Assembly (NCBI GenBank): GCA_022563075.1 | Contig: JADFOC010000001.1 | Coordinates: forward strand, 1-23,875 | Length of the DNA: 23,875 nt | Reading direction: 5' to 3' | DNA from: Pseudomonadota bacterium | Lineage (GTDB): Bacteria; Pseudomonadota; Gammaproteobacteria; Pseudomonadales; Pseudohongiellaceae | In this document: positions 15,798-23,153 of the stretch, piece by piece | Layout: each line of letters begins with the position of its first letter | Position numbering within the stretch: position 1 is the first letter of the stretch | Position numbers and translations under genes: made by a program | Notes under the pieces: generated by a model | What the model saw: the letters and a program-made list of their open reading frames with translations, nothing else | What the model was told of the DNA's origin: nothing | The model's database searches: none

Positions 15798-17969
15798 ATG
15801 GAATTGGAAAAAGAAGAGTTAGATTTAGATTCAGATTTAGATTCAGATTTAGATTCAGATTTAGATTCAGATTTAGACTCTAATTTCGATTCAGAACTTG
15901 AACAAAATAGAGGTGGAATCTTACAATCTACATCAAAACGTGTAAGAATGATCTTTTCTGTTATGGCAAGTCCCAACAGAATTGATATTCTCAGAATCCT
16001 AAATTCCAAGGGCCCTTTAACTTATTCTGAATTAAAATCTCTAGCTGGATTCAAGTCCAAAAAAGAAAGTGGCAAATTTGCATATCACTTGAGAAAATTA
16101 CTAAGACAATCCCTTGTTGCACTTAACAAATCTGAAAGACGCTATACTATTACAAATCTCGGAAAACTAGTTTTGAGCTTGGCAAGACAAATTGAAGAAA
16201 GATCAATTATTGAAAGTGGAAAAATGTATGTTAGAACATCACATGAATCCATTGAAGAATTTAATTCTCATAAAATCATTCAATCACTAGTTCGTGAAGG
16301 AAGTCTTCCATTAGAACTAGCACAAAAAATTACCGAAGAAGTTGAAAACAGAATTTACAAATATCAGACTACCTATCTAACAGGCTCACTTATTAGAGAA
16401 CTAGTAAATTCTGTTCTCTTAGAACATGGTCACGAGGAATATAGAAACAAACTAGCACGCCTAGGTTTGCCTGTTTATGATGTCCAGGAGATGATTACCA
16501 ACTTAGATAATGTGAATAATGGTGCTGAAGGTCTTCTGTTTAACACTGGTCAGAGAGTATTTGCTGAACACTTGTTTACTAATATCTTACCAAAAGATGT
16601 TGCAGATTCTCATCTTTCTGGAGACTTGCATGTTACAAACCCTGGAATCTGGTCCATGATTCCTGATACAATATTTGTTAATGTCAAAGAATTGATTGAA
16701 GATGGAATTGATCTTGGTGGAAAATATCTTGATGTATCAAGAATTCCTGCATCAAAACAACTTGATGAGATTACAAGTTCATTGTCTGTCATTATATCTC
16801 TTATTTCAAAGGAAGCTTCACAAGAAATTGTACTTGACGGATTAGTTCAGGTGTTTTTAAAACATTCAAAGTCTCTTCCAGAACTTGAACAAAAACTAAC
16901 TAATGCATTTGCAACTGCATCAACAACTTCCCAATACAACAAAAAAAGTACTATTGTTTCAATTAGATTACAATTAGGAACTGACACAAAAATAATTAAT
17001 TCAATTATCAATGCATACAAAAATTATACAAAGATTACACCAATACCAAAAATTGGTTTGATAATAGATCATGAAAAAGGAAAGATTACTGATGTCTCAC
17101 AATCAATAGCTGAAATAATTTCACTTGGTGGAAAAGTAATGTTTGCTCCAGGTCAAACGTCTAGTAATGGTGTAACAAACAAATACATAAAGAATACAGG
17201 TCCGCTTTCAATATTACTACAATCTGTTTCCATTAATCTTCCAAGACTTGCCTTTGAATCAAACAAAGATGAAACTTACTTTAGAGCAAGACTTGCATTA
17301 CTAATGAAACCTGCATTATCTTCAATGGCATTAAGAAAGAAAGACATCTCAGATATCACAAGAAGAGGACTTAACCCAATTCTTGCAAAGAATACTCAAT
17401 ACATGCAAAGAAGTTCTGTTTCTCTTGTTGTAAATTTGGTAGGACTCAAAGAATCGGTCTTTAACATACTTGGATTCAAAGACAACAAAGAAGGTAGAAA
17501 TATTCTTCATAAAGTCATTGAAACTGCAGTTGATGTTGCTACCAAAAAAGGCAAGGAATTAGGCAATTCTGTGGCTATTTGTATGACTGAAACTGAAGGT
17601 TCACGTCGTTTTGCTACTCTTGATGGTGAGAAATATGGCAAGAATTCTGCCCTTCATTCAATGGAAAGTGATTCTTATTCTGAAGGAATGATGATTAATG
17701 CCTCTGAAATTGGTGACTATACCATCAAAAGTGAGCCTATCAGTGAGTGTAACAAGTTCTCAAAATTACTTAATGGAGGATTATTAGTACAACTAAAAAT
17801 TGACAAAGACGCAAAGATTGATGAAATAAAAAAATCCATCGAGAAAGCATCTACATTGATCTCTTCTTTTAAACCTGTTAAGGAGATTGCAATTTGTGGT
17901 GAGTGTGGTTTCAAAGATGAACCATTTGAAAACAAGTGTCCAAAATGCAAGTCACCATACATTGTCTGA
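15798..17969 (+). CDS. Winged-helix / ATP-cone / NrdD-like pseudoenzyme, probable reductase regulator
   Basis: A 723-residue fusion. Residues 1-40 are acidic with a DLDS repeat. Residues about 45-125 form an ArsR-like winged helix (FSVMASPNRIDILRILNSKG, then a YHLRKLLRQSLV recognition segment and a YTITNLGK wing). Residues about 143-235 are an ATP-cone (MYVRTSHESIEEFNSHKI). The remainder resembles class III anaerobic reductase NrdD: SINLPRLAFESNKDE, VGLKESVFNILGF, TETEGSRRFATLDGEKYG, GGLLVQLKI, and a C-terminal zinc site Cys700/703/714/717. The only other cysteines are Cys595 and Cys651, so the active-site cysteines are missing; the place before INLPRLA reads APGQTSSNGV. The chain ends six residues after the last zinc cysteine, so there is no glycyl-radical loop. 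It is thus probably inactive as a reductase and may sense nucleotides and bind DNA. It stands 203 bases before nrdJ. Confidence 0.8.
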   Translation: MELEKEELDLDSDLDSDLDSDLDSDLDSNFDSELEQNRGGILQSTSKRVRMIFSVMASPNRIDILRILNSKGPLTYSELKSLAGFKSKKESGKFAYHLRKLLRQSLVALNKSERRYTITNLGKLVLSLARQIEERSIIESGKMYVRTSHESIEEFNSHKIIQSLVREGSLPLELAQKITEEVENRIYKYQTTYLTGSLIRELVNSVLLEHGHEEYRNKLARLGLPVYDVQEMITNLDNVNNGAEGLLFNTGQRVFAEHLFTNILPKDVADSHLSGDLHVTNPGIWSMIPDTIFVNVKELIEDGIDLGGKYLDVSRIPASKQLDEITSSLSVIISLISKEASQEIVLDGLVQVFLKHSKSLPELEQKLTNAFATASTTSQYNKKSTIVSIRLQLGTDTKIINSIINAYKNYTKITPIPKIGLIIDHEKGKITDVSQSIAEIISLGGKVMFAPGQTSSNGVTNKYIKNTGPLSILLQSVSINLPRLAFESNKDETYFRARLALLMKPALSSMALRKKDISDITRRGLNPILAKNTQYMQRSSVSLVVNLVGLKESVFNILGFKDNKEGRNILHKVIETAVDVATKKGKELGNSVAICMTETEGSRRFATLDGEKYGKNSALHSMESDSYSEGMMINASEIGDYTIKSEPISECNKFSKLLNGGLLVQLKIDKDAKIDEIKKSIEKASTLISSFKPVKEIAICGECGFKDEPFENKCPKCKSPYIV
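15822..15893 (+). repeat. 12-base tandem repeat coding DLDS units
   Basis: Units of GATTTAGATTCA start at 15822, 15834, 15846 and 15858 (four perfect), followed by two diverged copies to 15893. The unit length is a multiple of three, so copy-number change would lengthen or shorten the acidic N-terminus without breaking the frame. Confidence 0.85.
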
Positions 17970-17993
17970 ATTTCGTAAATGAAAAACTAATTA

Positions 17994-18040
17994 CGATCAT
18001 TTTTCAAAACTTTTTGATCAGTTATCGATATAGCGATCAT
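17994..18040 (+). promoter_or_regulatory. Repeated GATCA motifs upstream of nrdJ
   Basis: CGATCAT occurs at 17994-18000 and 18034-18040, exactly 40 bases apart (about four helical turns), with TGATCAG between at 18015-18021 and another GATCAT at 18145-18150. The first copy extends to GATCATTTTTC, shared with the upstream region of the neighbouring regulator gene. The cluster looks like an operator region, but AT-rich DNA makes chance matches common. Confidence 0.35.
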
Positions 18041-18172
18041 CAGTCTACTGTTAAAGTTGTTTGAATATGAACTTCATAATCGATGTGTCAATATTTTTGC
18101 ACCGAGCTTTAAGAAAAAATTGCAGAATCATTTATACCCACATTGATCATAACTCTTGCGGGGAGATTATTA

Positions 18173-20824
18173 TTGGATAATTCACAAATAGAAAATACTA
18201 TCAATGAGATCCGTAAGCGTAGTGGCACAGTAACTGTCTTTAATAAAGATAAAATTTCAAATGCTATATTCAGAGCATTAGCTGCTACCTCTAAAGCAGA
18301 TCGTAGTCTGGCCGATCAACTTGCAAATAACGTAGTTAACAAATTAGTTGAACAAGGATTTACTAGCTCACGAACACCTACTGTTGAAGATATACAAGAT
18401 ATTGTGGAATCAACTTTAATTGATAGCGGTAATAGCGATATAGCAAAAGCATACATCGTTTACAGACACGAGAGAAGAAAATTAAGACATGAAAAAATGA
18501 GAGTTTTGAATTTAAAGGCACTTGATCCAGTTTCCAAAAAATTTGATTTGAATTGCCTGAGAGTGTTGGCATCAAGATATCTTTTTAGAAATGGAAAAAA
18601 TGAGATTATTGAATCCCCAACTCAAATGTTTGAAAGAGTTGCAATTCTTGTAGGAATTGGTGATATTCTATATGATTCACAAGTATTTGACAAAGCAGGA
18701 AATATTAAACAAGATATAGATGAAGCTAAATCTTATCTTGAAAAACTAGATGCCTTTGACTATAAATTCAAAGTTGGAAATTATTATCTTAACAAATGGC
18801 ATTTTAGATCCTTGATAAATCACTATGTTACACTTGCAAACAAAGGTCAGATGAAGATTAACTTCAAAGATCTTCTGACATTACTAGCAGCAAAGAAGCT
18901 TGATGATTATGCAGATAAAATAACTGAATACTTTGAGATGATGACCTCACAAACCTTTCTACCAAATTCACCAACAATGATGAATGCTGGTGGAAGATTG
19001 GGACAACTCTCAGCATGTTTTGTACTTGGTATGGGTGATGACATGGAAAAAATCATGAAAACAACTTCTGATGCAGCATTAATCTTCAAGTCAGGCGGTG
19101 GCGTTGGAATTAACTACTCTGATCTTCGTGAGGAGGGTGATATTGTAGCATCAACATCTGGTGTTGCATCTGGGCCAGTATCCTTCATGAATATCATCAA
19201 TACTGTAACTGAAGTTGTTAAGCAAGGAGGAAAAAGACGTGGTGCAAACATGGGAATCATTGAAACGTGGCATCCTGATGTTGAAAAATTCATCACAAAT
19301 AAAACAGAACCAGGTGTTTTAGAAAATTTTAATGTGAGTGTTGGTATCTGGGAAGACTTTTGGAATGCACTTGTTAATACTGATGATGGTAACTATGTCT
19401 TACGTAGTCCACGTGACAAAAAACCAGTTAAAGAAATCAATGCACATCAGCTAATTGATCTAATTGCTCTATCTGCATGGAAAAGTGGAGAACCTGGATT
19501 GATATTCTTTGATCAAATTAACAAATACAATGTATTTGCCAAAGCAAGACAAGCACCACTAAGAGCAACAAATCCTTGTGGTGAACAAAGTCTTTATCCA
19601 TACGAATCATGCAATCTTGGTTCTATCAATTTAGTTAATTTAGTCAAGAGACAAGCAGATGGATCTTATGAATTTGATTGGCAAAGATATGAAGAAATAA
19701 TTAGAAAGACAACAAAGTTCCTTGATAATATTATTGATGTAAATAACTATCCAGTTGAAGAGATCAATGTAGCATCAAAAGAGTCTAGAAGAATTGGGCT
19801 TGGAGTAATGGGAGTTGCTGATCTCTTATACAAACTAAGAATTCCATACAATTCCAAAGAAGGATATGACCTACAATCCAAACTAGCTGAAGCTCTAACA
19901 TACTATTCAATGGAAGAAAGTGTTGCTCTTGCAAAATCTCGTGGTGAATTCCCACTTTGTTCAAAGACAGAATATCCTGAAGGGAAAATTCCAGTATCAG
20001 GATATTATGAAAAACCCAAAGAATCTCACTCCTATGAATGGGATGCATTAATTGAGAAAATCAAAAAATATGGTATTAGACATGTATTAGCTACTACAGT
20101 TGCCCCAACTGGTACGCTTTCTATGATTGCAGATTGTTCAAACGGAATGGAACCTGCATTTGCTCTTGTGTTTGAAAAGAGAGTTACTGTTGGAAGATTC
20201 TTCTATACAAACAAGATTGTTGAAGAAGTCTTAAAAGAAAATGGTCTTTACAGCGATGAAATTCTTGCAAAGATTGCAGATAACTATGGTTCATTGAAAG
20301 GACTAGATGAAATCCCACAATGGATGCAAGATGTTTTCGTAACCGCAATGGATATTCATTGGGCTGATCATCTAATGGCTCAAGGAGTATGGCAAGACTG
20401 GATTGGAAATGCAATTGCAAAAACAATCAACATGCCATATGATGTTACCGTAGAAGATGTTAAATCTGCATATCTATTAGCACATGAATTAGGACTAAAA
20501 GGAATTACAGTTTACCGTGATGGCTCGAGACACAAACAAGTACTTCACATGACAAGTGAAAATGCACAAAAAACATTTGAGGTTACTCCAACTGAGCATG
20601 TTACTGATTATGTTACAGCAAATATCACAAATTCATACATAAAATCCCAAGTCAATGCTGCACTTGCAATTAAAGTTCACGAGAATGATCTCAAAGCTGA
20701 ACCAGTAATACAAGAAGAGATTTCAGAAGATCGTTTATGCCCAACATGCAAAAATGTCTTAGTCTTTGTAGAAGGTTGTAGTATGTGCATTGAATGTGGA
20801 TACAGTGGATGTACTTCTGGATAA
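18173..20824 (+). CDS. nrdJ: Adenosylcobalamin-dependent (class II) ribonucleoside reductase
   Basis: Makes deoxyribonucleotides from ribonucleotides using a B12-derived thiyl radical, so it works with or without oxygen and suits a B12-producing archaeon. Domains: ATP-cone near the N-terminus (RKRSGTVTVFNKDKISNAI), then the ten-stranded barrel with LPNSPTMMNAGGRLGQLSACF (redox Cys about 282), FKSGGGVGINYSDLR, the catalytic NPCGEQ loop (Cys about 469, Glu about 471) followed by SCNLGSINL, and APTGTLSMIADCSNGMEP. The C-terminus carries CPTCKNVL and CSMCIECGYSGC, the zinc-ribbon and redox tail typical of NrdJ. The frame opens at TTG 18143; TTG 18173 (MDNSQIENTINE) is preferred because GGGGAG lies upstream at a suitable distance and a TTTATA box is at 18131-18136. 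This gives 883 residues. It follows the NrdD-like regulator candidate on the same strand. Confidence 0.9.
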   Translation: MDNSQIENTINEIRKRSGTVTVFNKDKISNAIFRALAATSKADRSLADQLANNVVNKLVEQGFTSSRTPTVEDIQDIVESTLIDSGNSDIAKAYIVYRHERRKLRHEKMRVLNLKALDPVSKKFDLNCLRVLASRYLFRNGKNEIIESPTQMFERVAILVGIGDILYDSQVFDKAGNIKQDIDEAKSYLEKLDAFDYKFKVGNYYLNKWHFRSLINHYVTLANKGQMKINFKDLLTLLAAKKLDDYADKITEYFEMMTSQTFLPNSPTMMNAGGRLGQLSACFVLGMGDDMEKIMKTTSDAALIFKSGGGVGINYSDLREEGDIVASTSGVASGPVSFMNIINTVTEVVKQGGKRRGANMGIIETWHPDVEKFITNKTEPGVLENFNVSVGIWEDFWNALVNTDDGNYVLRSPRDKKPVKEINAHQLIDLIALSAWKSGEPGLIFFDQINKYNVFAKARQAPLRATNPCGEQSLYPYESCNLGSINLVNLVKRQADGSYEFDWQRYEEIIRKTTKFLDNIIDVNNYPVEEINVASKESRRIGLGVMGVADLLYKLRIPYNSKEGYDLQSKLAEALTYYSMEESVALAKSRGEFPLCSKTEYPEGKIPVSGYYEKPKESHSYEWDALIEKIKKYGIRHVLATTVAPTGTLSMIADCSNGMEPAFALVFEKRVTVGRFFYTNKIVEEVLKENGLYSDEILAKIADNYGSLKGLDEIPQWMQDVFVTAMDIHWADHLMAQGVWQDWIGNAIAKTINMPYDVTVEDVKSAYLLAHELGLKGITVYRDGSRHKQVLHMTSENAQKTFEVTPTEHVTDYVTANITNSYIKSQVNAALAIKVHENDLKAEPVIQEEISEDRLCPTCKNVLVFVEGCSMCIECGYSGCTSG

Positions 20825-20870
20825 ATAACAGAATCACAACTTTTTTACTTTCTTTTCTTTTTCAATCAGT

Positions 20871-21989
20871 ATGAATATGAAGATTCTTGGTGTAACTATA
20901 GGTCTAATAGTAATTATTGTAATAGCAGCTATAGTTTTGAGCTTTCCGAGTTCAGAAATAACTAATCAGAAAACTAATGAAAAAATTGGTCTTGTAATTA
21001 ATTCTCCAAATCAATCTATTACCTTGCAAGAATTAGATCAAATTTACTCTCAAGCATCAAAAACTGGAATTGGAAGAAGCAATATCTATATTTTTTGGAA
21101 TATAGTTGAACCTGTACGTGGAGAATATGATTGGCAACAATCAGATGTAATGTTTGGGTTAAATGAAAAAAATGATCTCAAAGTAACACTCTTCTTTTCA
21201 GTAATTAATGGAGAAACACTTGGCCCATTTCCTGATTGGATTGGAAAACCATCTCTTAACTCTATTGGAGAAGAAAGACTCGTAAATGTTCTTGATGCAA
21301 TTCTTTCACGATATAATATCATAGATACTGTAATTATTGGTGGTGAAACTGAATCTCAATTTCGTTACTATGAACAAAATATTTCTGTATACAAAGAGCT
21401 ATTTTCTGGAGTTTATGAAAAAATAAAAGAAAAACATCCTAATGTAAAATTTGGAAATTCCTTTGCGTTACATCATGTATTAAATAAAAATTTGAAACAT
21501 ATTGTTAGTGATTTAGCAATTGGGGATTTTGTTGCATTTTCATATTTTCCAGTCGATACTCTAAATGATATTGTAAAAACTCCTCAAGAAGCCATTAAAG
21601 ATTTAGAGAAAGTATTTGAAATTGTACCAAACAAAAAAATTGCGTTTTTTGAGATCAGCTGGAGTACATCAGATTTTGTAGATGGAAATACTGCTTCTCA
21701 AAAAGATTTCTTGGATAAATTATTCAATTTTTATTCAGAAAATGAGTCTGAAATTGAATTTTTAACATGGTACAGGCAATATGATAGACTAGAAGGTACT
21801 TGTGTTACAGAACAACAAGACATTGGAGATAAAAGTATCAGTGTTGGAGGTGGGTCTGGTTTAGGTAGTAGTGAATACGTTATTGAAAGACTAAATCATT
21901 ATGTTTGCAATGCTGGTCTTGTTGATGTTAATGGTAATCCAAAATCTGGATGGTATGAATTTAAAAAACAAATAGAAATGATTAACTAA
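20871..21989 (+). CDS. Membrane-anchored glycoside hydrolase-like TIM-barrel protein
   Basis: A 372-residue protein with an N-terminal membrane anchor (residues 4-25, ILGVTIGLIVIIVIAAIVLSF) and no clear cleavage site, so it should sit on the outer face of the membrane. The rest has the layout of a clan GH-A (beta/alpha)8 glycosidase: FWNIVEPVRGEYDW near the third strand, the putative acid/base Glu159 or Glu161 in VIIGGETESQFRYY, and the putative nucleophile Glu261 in IAFFEISWSTS, about 100 residues apart as expected. A Trp-rich segment LTWYRQYDRLEGT follows. I cannot assign a numbered family or substrate. The C-terminal part has a Gly-rich loop and two cysteines (in EGTCVTEQ and HYVCNAGL) that could pair. 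One base separates its stop from the Nep1 gene, implying co-transcription. Confidence 0.6.
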   Translation: MNMKILGVTIGLIVIIVIAAIVLSFPSSEITNQKTNEKIGLVINSPNQSITLQELDQIYSQASKTGIGRSNIYIFWNIVEPVRGEYDWQQSDVMFGLNEKNDLKVTLFFSVINGETLGPFPDWIGKPSLNSIGEERLVNVLDAILSRYNIIDTVIIGGETESQFRYYEQNISVYKELFSGVYEKIKEKHPNVKFGNSFALHHVLNKNLKHIVSDLAIGDFVAFSYFPVDTLNDIVKTPQEAIKDLEKVFEIVPNKKIAFFEISWSTSDFVDGNTASQKDFLDKLFNFYSENESEIEFLTWYRQYDRLEGTCVTEQQDIGDKSISVGGGSGLGSSEYVIERLNHYVCNAGLVDVNGNPKSGWYEFKKQIEMIN

Positions 21990-21990
21990 A

Positions 21991-22659
21991 ATGATTTCTT
22001 TAATTTTAACTGAATCCGCATTAGAACTTGTTCCATCTGAACTAAAAAATCATCCATCAGTTGTCTCTCATGCAAGAAAGCTTGGAAAACGTACATCTGA
22101 AATTTTACTCGATAATTCTTGGCATTTTGCAGCAATGAAAGGAATCAAAAATGAAATTAAAAGAGGGCGACCAGATCTCGTACACTTTTCAATACTTGAA
22201 GCTACTACAATTCCATTATATCTTCAAAATAAAATGAAACTTTTTGTTCATACAATTGATGATCAAGTGATATACTTTGGTAAAAATGTTCATGTACCAA
22301 AATCATATCACAGATTTGAAGGTCTAATTGAGAAGCTGTATCAAGAAAAAAAAATTATAGCAGATAATGACGTATTACTTGAGATTAAGGAAAAAACATT
22401 TTCAGAGTTACTAGATGAAATTAATCCATCTACAGTAATTGGATTTTCTACAAAAGGTAGGCTAAACTCTTTTGAAAAAATTGCAGCAGAGATTTCAGAT
22501 GATACATGTATTGTGCTTGGAGGATTCCAAAAAGGAAATTTTTCTGATTCAATTCAAAACAAAATAAGTACTCTATATTCTATTGGTAATGAATCCTATG
22601 AAGGTCATGTTGTAATTGCCAGAATTCTTTATGAGTACGAAAAAACCATTTTTATGTAG
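21991..22659 (+). CDS. nep1: 16S rRNA pseudouridine N1-methyltransferase Nep1
   Basis: SPOUT-class methyltransferase (EMG1/Nep1 family) that methylates N1 of a pseudouridine in helix 35 of small-subunit rRNA and helps ribosome assembly. Diagnostic segments: LDNSWHFAAMKG near residue 40, RGRPDLVHFSILEATTIPLY (residues about 59-78), LFVHTIDDQVIYFGKNVHVPKSYHRFEGLIEKLY, and the cofactor-binding knot with VIGFSTKGR and CIVLGGFQKGNF. At 222 residues it has the usual archaeal length. ATG 21991 follows the glycosidase-like gene by one base. The stop is 22 bases before tRNA-Gly, and the tRNA's promoter must overlap this gene's end. Confidence 0.9.
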   Translation: MISLILTESALELVPSELKNHPSVVSHARKLGKRTSEILLDNSWHFAAMKGIKNEIKRGRPDLVHFSILEATTIPLYLQNKMKLFVHTIDDQVIYFGKNVHVPKSYHRFEGLIEKLYQEKKIIADNDVLLEIKEKTFSELLDEINPSTVIGFSTKGRLNSFEKIAAEISDDTCIVLGGFQKGNFSDSIQNKISTLYSIGNESYEGHVVIARILYEYEKTIFM

Positions 22660-22681
22660 GAAGTAAAATTTGCATTCTGTT

Positions 22682-22755
22682 GCAGTCATAGTATAGCCTG
22701 GTTAGTATTCGGGGTTTCCAACCCTGTGACGCGGGTTCGAATCCCGCTGACTGCA
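22682..22755 (+). tRNA. tRNA-Gly (anticodon UCC)
   Basis: A full cloverleaf can be folded: acceptor GCAGTCA with TGACTGC, D stem GTAT with GTAT (G-U and U-G pairs), anticodon stem CGGGG with CCCTG around TTTCCAA, and T arm GCGGG-TTCGAAT-CCCGC, then discriminator A at 22755. The anticodon TCC is at 22717-22719. CCA is not encoded. There is no intron. TTTTT directly follows and could end transcription. A TTTTTATG box at 22648-22655, inside the end of nep1, is placed well for its promoter. Confidence 0.92.
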
Positions 22756-22806
22756 TTTTTTCATAATAATGAGAACCAATTTTTAGGCGTACTTTAAGAA
22801 ATAACT

Positions 22807-23109
22807 GTGAAACCTGCAGTTAGAAAAATTGCAATGGAGAGAATGCAAATTCTTATTGAAAATGCAATTACTAATGCAAAAAAAAATCCTGAACTTTCTC
22901 AAAGGCAAGCTTTTCTTGCACGTAGAATTAGCAGTAGACATAAAATTCGAATGCCGTATGAACTTAGGATGGTTTTTTGCAAAAAATGTAAGTCCTTTAT
23001 TGCGCCTGGAATTAATTCTAGAATCCGTTTAGGAAGAGCATCTGTTAAGTCGATCAGAATTTCTTGTTACTTGTGTGGGCATACTTACCGCAAAATAATA
23101 TCTCAATGA
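22807..23109 (+). CDS. rnp4: Ribonuclease P protein component 4 (Rpp21/Rpr2)
   Basis: A 100-residue zinc-binding subunit of archaeal RNase P, which removes the 5' leader of pre-tRNA. The N-terminal helices (IAMERMQILIENAITNAKKN, then SQRQAFLARRISSRHKIRMP) and the zinc ribbon (FCKKCKSFIAPGINSRIRLG with SCYLCGHTYRK) match the Rpp21/Rpr2 family, with the four cysteines in CxxC pairs. The start is GTG at 22807, which gives the normal N-terminus; ATG at 22834 would cut into the first helix. It lies 51 bases downstream of tRNA-Gly, a substrate of the enzyme it serves. Confidence 0.85.
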   Translation: MKPAVRKIAMERMQILIENAITNAKKNPELSQRQAFLARRISSRHKIRMPYELRMVFCKKCKSFIAPGINSRIRLGRASVKSIRISCYLCGHTYRKIISQ

Positions 23110-23153
23110 TTTTGACAAGTCTGTTATTAACATAGACGCACACATATGCATCA

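Noticed and set aside
15779..16009. Minus-strand frame with SESK repeats
   Set aside because: It is the shadow of the DLDS repeat of the NrdD-like gene.
15798..17969. Functional anaerobic (class III) ribonucleotide reductase
   Set aside because: No cysteine occurs in the first 594 residues and the glycyl-radical loop after the zinc site is absent; no NrdG activase gene lies nearby.
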